A DNA stretch of 38,739 bases from JABWBR01 sp036741235 (GCA_036741235.1 DAINSQ010000023.1:1-38739), one strand, 5' to 3'; numbered from the stretch's first letter, positions 1 to 8,493 are shown. Notes: generated by a model not told the origin, from the sequence alone. Numbers and translations: made by a program.

Positions 1-165
1 GTTGTAGGTTCTAGGCTGTAGGTTCTAGGATGTAGGTTCTAGGTTGTAGGTTCTAGGGTTATTACAACTTACAACATACAACCTACAACCTACAACTTAC
101 AACCTACAACATACAACCTACAACCTACAACTTACAACCTACAACTTACAACCTACAACCTTCCC
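1..165. repeat. Inverted pair of heptamer repeat arrays
   Basis: Bases 1-58 are a degenerate tandem array of TGTAGGTT/TCTAGGTT units (period 7, higher order 14). Bases 65-165 are the same unit in the opposite orientation (ACAACCT, ACAACTT, ACAACAT). The two arms could fold back on each other. The same heptamer returns as GTTGTAG at the right end of the window, so it is a multicopy family that probably limited assembly. No ORF or CRISPR-like repeat-spacer structure is present. Bases 166-220 up to the first gene show nothing recognisable. Confidence 0.9.
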
Positions 166-220
166 TACCAAATATTCAGCCAAATTGCGGAGTTAGCATT
201 AGTGTTTATCAATGATTTTC

Positions 221-1084
221 ATGAAACCAACGCTAGAGCGGATAGACCCGGTATTTGGCAACTCGTTTACCATCAGGAAGCACACGGAAATATGTGCAGA
301 TGACAAGCCGCACTGGCATTTTCATCCCGAATACGAAATTGTATACATTTCAAACGGCAGGGGTAAACGTCATATCGGCACCCACATTTCTGAATTTGAA
401 GACGGCGATCTGATCTTCCTGGGGCCCAATTTGCCTCATCTGGGTTTTACGCAGGGGTTGCTCGAAGAGCACATAGAAATTGTGGTACAGATGAAAGAAG
501 ACTTTCTCGGCCAGGATTTTCTGTTGCGTCCCGAAATGCAAGCCATTCAGCAACTTTTCGAGCGCTCGAAGCAGGGACTTAGCTTCAGCGGGCATACCAA
601 ATGGGAAGTGGGCCAACGGCTTGTCAGGCTCGTTGAATTACCCCCATTCGAACGCCTGATCGAACTGCTGGGCGTATTGCACCAGCTGGCCAATTCGCAA
701 GCATACAAACTGCTCAACGTGGATGGTTTTGCGCTGGAAGTCAATACCCAGGATCAGGATCGCATGCGGGCCGTTTATGATTTTGTAGAGCAGCGTTATT
801 CGCAGCCTATTGCGCTAGAGGACGTAGCCACAACCATAAACATGACCGTGCCGGCTTTTTGTCGTTATTTTAAAAAAATGACGACCAAAACTTTTACGCG
901 TTTTGTCAACGAATTTCGCATCGCGCACGCCTGTCGCCTGCTGGCGCACGACCACTACACCATAGCCGCCGTCAGCTTCGAATGCGGCTTCAACAACCTG
1001 TCTAATTTTAACAAGCAATTTCGAGAGATCACAGGGGTGAGCCCCAGCGAGTACCGCAAAAATCACAAACGCTTGCTGACCTGA
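221..1084 (+). CDS. AraC-family transcriptional regulator with cupin sensor domain
   Basis: DNA-binding transcription factor of about 287 residues. The N-terminal third is a cupin-like fold with histidines in HWHFHPEYE (near residues 30-38), the usual ligand-sensing domain of this family. The C-terminal 100 residues hold the double helix-turn-helix of AraC/XylS proteins, including the second-helix signature around ECGFNNLSNFNKQF and the family ending GVSPSEYRK. I start at the ATG at 221 (MKPTLE); another in-frame ATG lies at 212, and no ribosome-binding site separates them. Nothing is left of the gene but repeats, so its target is unknown. Such proteins in Bacteroidota often regulate sugar or envelope genes, but no such gene is next to it here. 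Confidence 0.9.
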   Translation: MKPTLERIDPVFGNSFTIRKHTEICADDKPHWHFHPEYEIVYISNGRGKRHIGTHISEFEDGDLIFLGPNLPHLGFTQGLLEEHIEIVVQMKEDFLGQDFLLRPEMQAIQQLFERSKQGLSFSGHTKWEVGQRLVRLVELPPFERLIELLGVLHQLANSQAYKLLNVDGFALEVNTQDQDRMRAVYDFVEQRYSQPIALEDVATTINMTVPAFCRYFKKMTTKTFTRFVNEFRIAHACRLLAHDHYTIAAVSFECGFNNLSNFNKQFREITGVSPSEYRKNHKRLLT

Positions 1085-1104
1085 GTAATTCCATAGAAAT
1101 TCTT

Positions 1105-1112
1105 TACTTTTG
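1105..1112 (+). promoter_or_regulatory. Bacteroidota -7 box (TACTTTTG)
   Basis: Exact match to the Bacteroidota -7 consensus TAnnTTTG, followed by C, 38 bases before the lipoprotein ATG at 1151. No convincing -33 TTTG is seen at the right distance, so this rests on one element. Confidence 0.45.
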
Positions 1113-1150
1113 CGCTTTCATTTTCAGAATCCAAAAACAATTCAGCTATT

Positions 1151-1636
1151 ATGCGTACCTGGCTATTTATCGTACTCGTAGCAATTGCAGCAGCTTCCTG
1201 TTCCAAAAAAGGCGACTATAAAGAAATATTGACTTCGCACCCGTGGCAATACGATGAAGCCGCTATTCGCGACTCCATGCGCAACAAGCCCATCAGCGAT
1301 ATGGAAAAGAATTTATTGGATGCTACTATGGCCCGCCTGAAGGGCGGTTCGCTGACGTTTAAACCCGACGGCGAGCTTGTCATCAAACTCAAAGACGGCA
1401 GCGAAACCATCGGCGGCTGGAAGCTCAGCAATGACGGCAAAGAGCTGTTTATGGCCACTACCAAGATGCAAGCGGATGGCAACCCTATCCTCGAATTTAC
1501 ATCCGAGAGAATTATCCTCGCCGCTACCAAGCAAAGAGGGCTCATCTTCCCCAAAATTCTGGTGCCCTACGACCCCAACGCTAAACCCGCCGAACCTCAA
1601 CAGCAAGAACCGGTAACTCAGGATACGGCGCAGTGA
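1151..1636 (+). CDS. Putative lipoprotein, lipocalin-like
   Basis: 161 residues. A type II signal peptide is visible: MRT, a hydrophobic core, and a lipobox AASC with Cys17 as the lipidated residue, followed by SKK. The mature part has alternating short strands with GSLTFKPDGEL and ETIGGWKLSNDGKEL, the pattern of lipocalin-like Bacteroidota lipoproteins in which a phrase like 'W.L..dgk.L' recurs. The C-terminal 25 residues are rich in Pro, Gln and Glu and look disordered. No catalytic motif is seen, and the function is unknown. It lies 66 bases after the AraC gene and has its own -7 box, so it is probably transcribed separately. Confidence 0.75.
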   Translation: MRTWLFIVLVAIAAASCSKKGDYKEILTSHPWQYDEAAIRDSMRNKPISDMEKNLLDATMARLKGGSLTFKPDGELVIKLKDGSETIGGWKLSNDGKELFMATTKMQADGNPILEFTSERIILAATKQRGLIFPKILVPYDPNAKPAEPQQQEPVTQDTAQ

Positions 1637-1757
1637 TGAAGGGTGATGAAGAGTTACCCCTCAACTAAACTTTCACCAAATCATCACACTATCTTTACAT
1701 CTACTTCACACATGCTTGCCAACTTGCGAACAATTTTGAAAAGCAGGGCAACCAAGC

Positions 1758-2675
1758 ATGAAAAGAGAAGTAGACATCGTCGTTATTTCTGATGTGCACC
1801 TGGGCACCTACGGCTGCCACGCCAAGGAACTGCTCAACTACCTCAATAGCATTAAGCCGGAAACGCTTGTGCTCAATGGGGATTTTATCGATATGTGGCA
1901 GTTTCGAAAGCGCTATTTTCCCAAAGACCACATGAAGGTCATACAGCGCATATTGCGATTGTCGGCCAAAGGCACTAAGGTATATTACATTACCGGCAAC
2001 CACGACGACATGCTGCGGCGTTATTCCGACTTCAGTACCGGCAATATCCATCTGCGCGACAAGCTCGTCCTGCAACTCAAAAACCACAAATATTGGCTGT
2101 TCCACGGCGACATCTTCGACGTGTTTATCAAGTATTCTCCTTTTATCGCCAAACTGGGCGGCAAAGGCTACGATTGGCTGATCCGCTTTAATCGCTGGGT
2201 CAACGCTATCCGTACCGCCCTGGGCATGTCGCGTTTGTCTTTAGCGCAAAAAATCAAATACCAGGTCAAAGAAGCTGTCAAGTTTATCAGCGATTTTGAA
2301 GATACCGCTATTCGACTCGCCGCCGAACAAGGCTATGATTTTGTAATTTGCGGACATATACACCGACCGCAAATCCGCGAAGTGGAGGTGAACGGCCACA
2401 AGGTTACCTACCTCAATTCGGGCGATTGGGTGGAGAACCTGACCGCACTGGAATATAATTTTGGCAAATGGACGATTTATCAATACGATGAAAGCGAATA
2501 CGAACTGGTGAATGCCAAGCTATTGGTCAAAGAGCAGCTGTCGAAAGAAGAAAACAGGGAAGAACCCGTTTTGACTACCGCTGAGTTGTTCAATCATATC
2601 GTTTCACCTTCCAATTTTCCAGCTGCCAATGTCTTTCTCCAGGCTAATAATCCTGAAATACAGAGCAATAAATAA
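1758..2675 (+). CDS. LpxH-like metallophosphoesterase (UDP-2,3-diacylglucosamine diphosphatase family)
   Basis: 305-residue calcineurin-like phosphoesterase. All five metal-binding blocks are visible in order: SDVHLG (D12, H14), NGDFID (D42), GNHDD (N81, H82), a middle His region FHGDIFD, and CGHIHRP. The pattern with NGDFIDMWQ and a late GDWVENLT matches the LpxH/UDP-2,3-diacylglucosamine diphosphatase group, which acts in the lipid A pathway at the inner membrane. Bacteroidota also carry related enzymes with other substrates, so I do not assign the symbol. The last 27 codons overlap the 3' end of pnuC on the other strand by 82 bases. This tail (rich in Asn, Pro, Gln) looks non-conserved. 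A degenerate -7 box, TATCTTTA, lies at 1690-1697. Confidence 0.8.
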   Translation: MKREVDIVVISDVHLGTYGCHAKELLNYLNSIKPETLVLNGDFIDMWQFRKRYFPKDHMKVIQRILRLSAKGTKVYYITGNHDDMLRRYSDFSTGNIHLRDKLVLQLKNHKYWLFHGDIFDVFIKYSPFIAKLGGKGYDWLIRFNRWVNAIRTALGMSRLSLAQKIKYQVKEAVKFISDFEDTAIRLAAEQGYDFVICGHIHRPQIREVEVNGHKVTYLNSGDWVENLTALEYNFGKWTIYQYDESEYELVNAKLLVKEQLSKEENREEPVLTTAELFNHIVSPSNFPAANVFLQANNPEIQSNK

Positions 2676-3190
2676 ACAACATATAACCCCGAAGTATAAT
2701 AAAGCTCTTTGAGCAAATAGATGGGGATGGCTACCAGGTCAACAGCAATCCACAATAACCAGTTTTCAATTTTCTTTTGGGTAAGCAAATACTGCGCCAG
2801 CAAACTTGTCACCGTTATAAAAGCATCAAAATAAGCGAAATCAGCATTGGTATGCGTTCGCATCAAATATCCCCATATTACCGCCCCCATGGCAATTACC
2901 CCCGCCAACACCGCTATCTGCCTGGAGGATAAACGCTCCACCGCCGTTTCTGATCGATCTTCCCGCCTGCGCGCCCAATTATACCAGCCAAAACAATTCA
3001 GCAAAATGTAAAATACGTGCAATATGGCGTCGGAATATAATCGCGATATATAAAATATGTAGACGTACAATGTCACTGTAATGATGCCGAATGGCCAGGC
3101 GATGATCTTCTCGCGGGTAAGCAGATATACGTGGATCAGTCCGCTGAGTGTAGCCACAATCTCCAATAGAGTAAACAATTCCAGCTGCAT
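2594..3190 (-). CDS. pnuC: PnuC-family nicotinamide riboside/mononucleotide transporter
   Basis: 198-residue inner-membrane protein with about seven hydrophobic segments. It shows the PnuC hallmarks: an early helix with REKIIAWPFGI, a central NCFGWYNW stretch, and a late KIENWLLWIAVD block followed by a helix ending near GLLAWRK. PnuC proteins carry nicotinamide riboside (or thiamine/riboflavin in PnuT/PnuX relatives) by facilitated diffusion. I see no TPP or FMN riboswitch upstream, which argues mildly for the nicotinamide branch. The gene converges on the phosphoesterase gene and overlaps its last 82 bases. The start is the ATG read from 3190. Confidence 0.85.
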   Translation of the reverse strand: MQLELFTLLEIVATLSGLIHVYLLTREKIIAWPFGIITVTLYVYIFYISRLYSDAILHVFYILLNCFGWYNWARRREDRSETAVERLSSRQIAVLAGVIAMGAVIWGYLMRTHTNADFAYFDAFITVTSLLAQYLLTQKKIENWLLWIAVDLVAIPIYLLKELYYTSGLYVVYLLLCISGLLAWRKTLAAGKLEGETI

Positions 3191-3297
3191 ATTCCTATAA
3201 CAACAATTTGGCGATATAAAATATTATTCCGCATTTTACGAACAATTCGCTTTAGTTGGCGTCTATTTTATAAGAGTTTAGAAAAAAAGTTTGATTA

Positions 3298-3329
3298 TTG
3301 CAACTAAATCAGGAATTATGCTAACTTTG
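3298..3329 (+). promoter_or_regulatory. Promoter of doxX-like gene (TTG...21 nt...TAACTTTG)
   Basis: TTG at 3298-3300, a 21-base spacer and the -7 box TAACTTTG at 3322-3329 fit the Bacteroidota sigma-70 consensus. The predicted transcript starts about 55-60 bases before the ATG at 3394. This is the only site in the window where both elements look reasonable. Confidence 0.55.
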
Positions 3330-3393
3330 ATCAAGAATTTTCGTGTATATACATCATTTTCAACAAAACATTAACCAACCAAAACAATAGTGT

Positions 3394-3747
3394 ATGAACG
3401 CTCTTCACAACCTGGGTAAGTACCTGTTTATCCTTCCCTTTGCCGGTTTCGGCATCCTTCATTTAATGTATGGCGCCAATATGGCCGGTATCGCTTTTGG
3501 CCAAACCTGGCTGGTGTACCTTGTAGGCGTATGTCTTATAGCTGCCGCCGCCAGCATGTTATTGGGCAAATACGATAAATTGGCAGCCACGCTGCTTGGT
3601 ATTATGATGATTGTATTTGTGTTTGCAGTTCATATGAAGTCAGCCTCAGGCGGCGACTATTCTGGCGTATTCAAAGATACCATGTTGGCCGGCGCTTCAT
3701 GGATTTTCGCCAAATACGTAGCCAGGGACAATTCCGTAATCGGGTAA
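3394..3747 (+). CDS. DoxX-family membrane protein
   Basis: 117 residues with four predicted membrane helices (about residues 8-28, 36-56, 62-82 and 95-110). The opening LGKYLFILPFAGFGILHL and the middle LGKYDKLAATLLG match small DoxX/SURF4-type proteins common in Bacteroidota. The family has been linked to redox or quinone-related functions, but the role of this short form is unknown. It has its own promoter and converges on xerD; the gap between them holds heptamer repeats that can form a hairpin. Confidence 0.7.
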   Translation: MNALHNLGKYLFILPFAGFGILHLMYGANMAGIAFGQTWLVYLVGVCLIAAAASMLLGKYDKLAATLLGIMMIVFVFAVHMKSASGGDYSGVFKDTMLAGASWIFAKYVARDNSVIG

Positions 3748-3756
3748 AAGTTGTCA

Positions 3757-3825
3757 GTTGTCGGTTGTTAGTTGCATGGTGAAAAAACCGCTAAGCTGTC
3801 AAAACTGCAAATAACAGCCGACAAC
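3757..3825. repeat. Heptamer repeat pair forming an imperfect hairpin between doxX-like gene and xerD
   Basis: GTTGTCGGTTGTT at 3757-3769 pairs with AACAGCCGACAAC at 3813-3825 (12 of 13 positions). The left arm belongs to a short GTTGTCA/GTTGTCG tandem array (3751-3775). The hairpin sits between two convergent genes, so it may stop transcription, although it has no clean T tract. Confidence 0.6.
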
Positions 3826-3828
3826 CAC

Positions 3829-4740
3829 CTACACCGGTCGATTGCGCGGGTGGCAGGCCATAACTGTGCTGCGCAGGAAATCGGTGTCGAGGTGGGTATA
3901 AATTTCTGTTGTTAATATAGATTCGTGGCCCAGCATATCTTGTACAGCCCGCAGATCAGCGCCGCCCTCGATCAGATGGGTGGCAAAAGAATGGCGAAAG
4001 GTGTGGGGGCTTACCGATTTATGGATACCCGCTTTTTCTGCGCATGCTTTTACTATCAAAAATACCATAACACGGGTGAGTTTTCGCCCGCGTCGATTAA
4101 GGAAGACGATGTTTTCGCTGTCTTTTTCTATATGCCGGTGATGCCGGCGAACTCCCTCTAAATAAAACCGGATATGTTTTATCGCTTCCTCTCCGATGGG
4201 CGTCAGCCGCTCTTTATTGCCCTTGCCCGTTACTTTCATCAGACCTACATCCAGAAACAGGTTGCTCAACCGAAGATTGACGAGCTCGCTGACGCGAAGC
4301 CCGGAGGCGTAAAGCGTTTCCAGGATGGCGCGGTTGCGCGTGCCCTGCGGGTCGCTGAGGTCTATACTGTCCATCATGCGCTGTATTTCTTCGTACGATA
4401 ACACATCGGGCAAATGGCGGTCGAGACGGGGGCCTTCGAGTTGCTCGGTGGGGTCTTCGTTGATGATATCTTCTACCAACAGGTATTTGTAAAAGGTTTT
4501 TAGCGCCGATAATAACCGGGCCTGCGAGCGGGCGCCGAGGCCCAATTCGTTGAGCCAAAGGATGAAGTCAACAAGGTGCTGCGGCTGGATATGCTGGGGC
4601 TGTATGTCAAGCCGCTTGATCTCAAGAAATTGTACCAGCTTGCGCAAATCACTGAGATAAGCCTCGGCAGTGTTGCCGGCCAATGTGCGTTCGAGCAAAA
4701 GATATGCCCGAAATCCTTGCAAATATGGGCGCCAATCCAT
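3829..4740 (-). CDS. xerD: Tyrosine recombinase XerD
   Basis: 303-residue site-specific recombinase that resolves chromosome dimers at dif, normally with XerC and FtsK. The N-terminal core-binding SAM-like domain covers about residues 1-95, and the catalytic domain covers 110-295. All six catalytic residues are present: R149 (ASGLR), K173 (TGKGNKE), H246 and R249 (HTFRH), H272 (GHESILTTEIYTH) and the nucleophile Y281. Length and the ending near HPRNRP fit XerD rather than an integron or phage integrase. The sequence shows no mobile-element context. The start is the ATG read from 4740; upstream lies a repeat-rich spacer. Confidence 0.93.
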   Translation of the reverse strand: MDWRPYLQGFRAYLLLERTLAGNTAEAYLSDLRKLVQFLEIKRLDIQPQHIQPQHLVDFILWLNELGLGARSQARLLSALKTFYKYLLVEDIINEDPTEQLEGPRLDRHLPDVLSYEEIQRMMDSIDLSDPQGTRNRAILETLYASGLRVSELVNLRLSNLFLDVGLMKVTGKGNKERLTPIGEEAIKHIRFYLEGVRRHHRHIEKDSENIVFLNRRGRKLTRVMVFLIVKACAEKAGIHKSVSPHTFRHSFATHLIEGGADLRAVQDMLGHESILTTEIYTHLDTDFLRSTVMACHPRNRPV

Positions 4741-5036
4741 GCCGCTCTCTGGGTTCGTTTATATGTCGGTTGTCAGTTGTCGGTTGTGGGTTGTCAGTTT
4801 GGTTTGTCGGTTCGTTTATAAGTTTATTGGTTTATGCAGGGTCGCACCACAAAAGTCCAGCAAAAAGGGCTAAACTTTAGTGCCTTTGTGTGGTTTTTGA
4901 GCCTTTGTGTTAAAGAATTAGCTTATGCCCCGGTTTTTTGCCACAAAGGCCCAAAGGGCACGAAGTACCACTAAGGCTTGAAGCCCAAAACACCCAAACC
5001 ACTACCCGTCCAACAGTCCCAAAGTCCAACAGTCGC
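4741..5036. repeat. Spacer between xerD and mqnC with three short-repeat families
   Basis: This 296-base spacer has no credible gene. It contains: a GGTTGTC/AGTTGTC heptamer array at about 4764-4818; GCCTTTGTG at 4882-4890 and 4901-4909, with its inverse CACAAAGGC at 4942-4950, giving a possible hairpin; and octamers GTCCAACA / GTCCCAAA / GTCCAACA at 5008-5031, ending just before the mqnC stop codon. ORFs reading through it are shadows or repeat translations. Confidence 0.8.
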
Positions 5037-6179
5037 TTAGTCCACAATCATAGTGGCGGCATCCAGTTCTTGTTGGCGGATATGCGCGGGCAATTCGCGG
5101 TATTCGTACTGTTGATTGCGCAGACGGGGTTCGAAGCCGGCTTCGCGGATAGCCTGCTGGATGCCGTTGGCAGTAAATCGGAAGCGGGCGCCGGCTGCCG
5201 ACACCACATTTTCCTCAATCATAATACTTCCAAAATCATTCGCGCCGGCGTGCAGGCACAATTGAGCGACCTGCTTGCCCACCGTCAGCCACGAAGCCTG
5301 GATATTGGTAACATTGGGCAACATGATGCGCGACATTGCGATCATGCGCACGTATTCATCGCCCGTAACGGTATTGCGGGCGCGTTTGAGCTTTTTGAGA
5401 ATAGTATCTTCATCCTGGAACGGCCAGGGAATAAATGCGATAAATCCTTTGGCATGGGCCGGTTTTTCCGACTGTACCTGGCGCAGGTCAACCAGGTGTT
5501 GCATGCGTTCCAGGTTGGTTTCGATATGGCCGAACATCATAGTGGCCGACGTGGTAAGGTCGAGTTGGTGGGCGGCGCGCATGATGTCGAGCCATTCCTG
5601 GGCGCCGCATTTGCCTTTGGAAATCAGTCGCCGCACCCTGTCATTGAGGATTTCGGCGCCGGCGCCCGGCAGCGAATCCAGACCTGCCGCTTTGAGCGCT
5701 TTGAGAACGTCATAGTGCGTCGATTGCTCCAGCTTTGTGATTTGGGCTACTTCGGGCGGCCCCAGCTCATGCAGCTTGAGGTTGGGATACATAGATTTCA
5801 ACTCGCTGAAAAGCCTGCAGTAGTAATCGAGCCCCAAGTCGGGATGGTGCCCGCCCTGCAAAAGCAATTGCTCGCCGCCGAATTCGAAGGTTTCTTCTAT
5901 CTTTTGCTTGTATTCTTCTATGGTGGTGATGTAAGATTCTTCGTGGCCAGGCCGTCGATAAAAATTACAGAATTTGCAGTTCGCAATACAAACGTTGGTG
6001 GTATTGGAATTGCGGTCGATGATCCAGGTGACTACGTTGCCGGGCACATGGCGCTGCCGCAGCCGATTACCTGCGTGTATCAACTCGGCTGTAGCCGCAT
6101 TTTCAAACAAAAATACGCCTTCTTCCGGCGTCAGAAATTCTAGCGCCAAGGCTTTTTGCAATAAATCGTCAACCCGCAT
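5037..6179 (-). CDS. mqnC: Cyclic dehypoxanthinyl futalosine synthase (MqnC), radical SAM
   Basis: 380-residue radical SAM enzyme of the futalosine route to menaquinone, cyclising dehypoxanthine futalosine. The cluster motif CxxxCxxC is C64, C68, C71 within NVCIANCKFCNFYR. MqnC-type blocks follow: LLQGGHHPDLGLDYY, LPGAGAEIL, and the late SWLTVGKQVAQLCL / GANDFGSIMIEENVVSAAGA region that separates MqnC from MqnE. I start at the ATG read from 6179 (MRVDD), not at the longer frame beginning at 6320, because a TACTTTTG -7 box lies at 6202-6209, between the two starts. It diverges from recG. MqnC supplies menaquinone, the likely acceptor for the NQR complex also encoded here. Confidence 0.9.
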   Translation of the reverse strand: MRVDDLLQKALALEFLTPEEGVFLFENAATAELIHAGNRLRQRHVPGNVVTWIIDRNSNTTNVCIANCKFCNFYRRPGHEESYITTIEEYKQKIEETFEFGGEQLLLQGGHHPDLGLDYYCRLFSELKSMYPNLKLHELGPPEVAQITKLEQSTHYDVLKALKAAGLDSLPGAGAEILNDRVRRLISKGKCGAQEWLDIMRAAHQLDLTTSATMMFGHIETNLERMQHLVDLRQVQSEKPAHAKGFIAFIPWPFQDEDTILKKLKRARNTVTGDEYVRMIAMSRIMLPNVTNIQASWLTVGKQVAQLCLHAGANDFGSIMIEENVVSAAGARFRFTANGIQQAIREAGFEPRLRNQQYEYRELPAHIRQQELDAATMIVD

Positions 6180-6201
6180 ATGGCTTGCTTTTTTGATGGT
6201 A

Positions 6202-6209
6202 CAAAAGTA
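6202..6209 (-). promoter_or_regulatory. -7 box of mqnC (TACTTTTG)
   Basis: Read on the minus strand, the site is TACTTTTG, 22 bases before the MRVDD start codon. This spacing resembles that of the recG and pyrC-like promoters and supports the shorter mqnC start. No clear -33 element is seen. Confidence 0.5.
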
Positions 6210-6333
6210 ACAATTTTTGGGGCGCTCTGTTCTCTGTAAATGGGGAACAAATAAAGATAAGCAAAATCCAAATTTCATCTTACAACCTACATCATAGAAC
6301 GCACAAGAGAAAACTGGCAACCGATATTTTTCC

Positions 6334-6341
6334 TATTTTTG
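6334..6341 (+). promoter_or_regulatory. -7 box of recG (TATTTTTG)
   Basis: TATTTTTG followed by C, 19 bases before the recG ATG. It matches TAnnTTTG and implies a leader of only about a dozen bases. Confidence 0.5.
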
Positions 6342-6360
6342 CACAAAACCCGATTGCAAC

Positions 6361-8472
6361 ATGCCCTCCTCCCTGCTCGAAAGTCCGATTGAATACCTGA
6401 AAGGCGTTGGGCCCGCCAAGGGGGAGTTATTGCGAAAAGAGCTCAATATTCACACGTTTGAGGATCTGCTCTTTCAATTTCCATTTCGGTACATTGACAA
6501 AACCCAGTTTCATCGCATTGCCGACCTCACCGAAGATAGCGGGGTGGTGCAAATACGAGGTATATTGCGGCGCCTGACCGTTGTAGGCGAGGGGCGTAAA
6601 AAGCGGCTCACCGGTCTCTTTCGCGACGATACGGGCGCAATTGAGTTGGTGTGGTTTACAGGTATCAACTGGCTGGAAAAAGCGTTGGTTGTTGGTACGG
6701 AATACGTTGTTTTTGGCAAAATCAACGCTTTTCGCGACCAGCTCAATATTGCGCATCCCGAAATGGAAGTAGCGGCGGCGGAAAACACCCAAAAATCGGT
6801 CACATTTGCACCGGTTTACCCCGGCACCGAAAAGCTCAATGCAAAAGGGCTCGACGTCAAAGCCCGCCGCAAACTGATGACTATTTTGCTGGAGCGGTTA
6901 GGCCAGCATGATTTGCCCGAAAACCTGCCTGCCGGCATTATGCAACAGTACCGCTTTCCATCGCGTTTTCAGGCCCTGCGCCTTATCCATTTCCCTCAAA
7001 ACCAGCAAGACCTCGACGCCGCTCGCAACCGGCTGAAATTTGAAGAGCTGTTTTTCCTGCAATTGAGGCTCTTGCAGTTGAAGCGCCGGCGAAAAACAGA
7101 GGTGCGAGGTTATGTTTTTGATAAAATCGGCGAGCAGTTCAACCGCTTTTTTAATGAAAAATTGCCCTTTGAACTCACCAACGCCCAAAAAAGGGTGATC
7201 AAAGAGATCCGCCGCGACCTGGGCGCCGGCATCCAGATGAACCGCTTGCTGCAGGGCGACGTAGGCAGCGGCAAAACCATCGTGGCCCTGATGTGCGCCT
7301 TGATGGCCATCGACAATGGCTTTCAGGCCTGTATCATGGCGCCTACCGAAATTCTGGCTCAGCAGCACTTCAACGCCATCAGCGAATACGTAGCCGGCAT
7401 GGATATCGGCGTAGGTTTCCTTTCTGGAACGGTCAAAGGAAAAAAACGCACCGAATTGCTCAAATCGCTCGCAGCCGGCGAAATTCACCTCCTTATCGGC
7501 ACCCATGCCTTGATCGAAGACCCTGTTGTTTTCAAAAATCTTGGACTGGCCATTACCGACGAGCAACACCGCTTCGGCGTGGCTCAACGCGCCCGACTGT
7601 GGGCAAAAAGCAACCCTTACCCGCCCCATGTGCTGGTGATGACCGCCACCCCCATCCCGCGAACGCTGGCCATGACCCTCTACGGCGATCTCGACGTGTC
7701 GGTGATCGATGAGTTGCCGCCAGGCAGAAAAGACATCGTTACGGTTCACCGCACCGAACACCACCGCATGCGCGTAATCGGCTTTATGCGGGAAGAGATC
7801 GCCAAAGGCCGCCAGATCTATGTGGTGTACCCACTTATCGAAGAATCGGAAAAACTCGACCTCCAAAACCTGATGGAGGGCTACGAGGCCCTGCAACGCG
7901 AATTCCCCCAGCCGCAGTACCAGATCAGTATTGTGCACGGCAAGATGAAACCCGCCGACAAAGACTACGAGATGCAGCGCTTTGTGAGCGGCGCTACGCA
8001 GATTATGGTGGCAACTACGGTGATAGAAGTGGGCGTCAATGTGCCCAACGCATCGGTGATGGTCATTGAAAATACCGAGCGCTTCGGGCTGTCGCAATTA
8101 CACCAATTGCGGGGCAGGGTTGGCCGCGGCGCCGAGCAGTCGTATTGCGTACTGATGTCGAGTTACAAACTCAGCGCCGACAGCCGCGAGCGCATCCAGA
8201 TTATGTGCAAAACCAATAACGGTTTCGATATCGCCGAAGCGGATTTGCGCTTGCGCGGCCCCGGCGACCTGGAGGGTACCCAGCAAAGCGGCGTTCTCAA
8301 CTTGCGTATCGCCGACCTGGCCAAAGACGGACGCATCCTCCAGGCCGCCCGCGAAACGGCCACGCTCATTCTCGATACCGACCCTCAACTCGCGCTTCCC
8401 GAGCACGAAATGCTTCGCCAGTTCCTCGATCAAACCAAAAAAAGGTTTTCGGCATGGAACCGCATCGGGTAA
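6361..8472 (+). CDS. recG: ATP-dependent DNA helicase RecG
   Basis: 703-residue helicase that remodels stalled forks and branch-migrates Holliday junctions. The N-terminal wedge/OB domain begins with the family phrase GVGPAKGELL (residues 15-24). Helicase motifs are clear: Walker A GDVGSGKT (299-306), DEQH box (400-403) continuing as RFGVAQR, motif III TATPIPRTLAM, and a C-terminal helicase domain with VIEVGVNVPNA and QLRGRVGRG. The ending region with LRGPGDLEGTQQSG is the RecG-specific TRG-like stretch. Length is normal for the family. It is transcribed alone, diverging from mqnC, and converges on the Asp-box protein gene 21 bases downstream. Confidence 0.96.
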   Translation: MPSSLLESPIEYLKGVGPAKGELLRKELNIHTFEDLLFQFPFRYIDKTQFHRIADLTEDSGVVQIRGILRRLTVVGEGRKKRLTGLFRDDTGAIELVWFTGINWLEKALVVGTEYVVFGKINAFRDQLNIAHPEMEVAAAENTQKSVTFAPVYPGTEKLNAKGLDVKARRKLMTILLERLGQHDLPENLPAGIMQQYRFPSRFQALRLIHFPQNQQDLDAARNRLKFEELFFLQLRLLQLKRRRKTEVRGYVFDKIGEQFNRFFNEKLPFELTNAQKRVIKEIRRDLGAGIQMNRLLQGDVGSGKTIVALMCALMAIDNGFQACIMAPTEILAQQHFNAISEYVAGMDIGVGFLSGTVKGKKRTELLKSLAAGEIHLLIGTHALIEDPVVFKNLGLAITDEQHRFGVAQRARLWAKSNPYPPHVLVMTATPIPRTLAMTLYGDLDVSVIDELPPGRKDIVTVHRTEHHRMRVIGFMREEIAKGRQIYVVYPLIEESEKLDLQNLMEGYEALQREFPQPQYQISIVHGKMKPADKDYEMQRFVSGATQIMVATTVIEVGVNVPNASVMVIENTERFGLSQLHQLRGRVGRGAEQSYCVLMSSYKLSADSRERIQIMCKTNNGFDIAEADLRLRGPGDLEGTQQSGVLNLRIADLAKDGRILQAARETATLILDTDPQLALPEHEMLRQFLDQTKKRFSAWNRIG

Positions 8473-8493
8473 GCATTGGGGGGAACCCGCTTC

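Noticed and set aside
1..165. CRISPR array
   Set aside because: Units are only 7 bases with no spacers; these are simple tandem arrays.
3191..3393. TPP or FMN riboswitch upstream of pnuC
   Set aside because: No conserved riboswitch core is seen on the minus strand; the region is AT-rich and unstructured by eye.
3829..4740. Integrase of a mobile element
   Set aside because: Length and motifs fit XerD, and no att sites, cargo or tRNA are nearby.
4938..6143. 401-residue open frame on the plus strand
   Set aside because: It lies opposite mqnC, whose translation has clear family motifs; the plus-strand product has none.
6898..8097. 399-residue open frame on the minus strand
   Set aside because: Antisense shadow of recG; His-rich product without family features.
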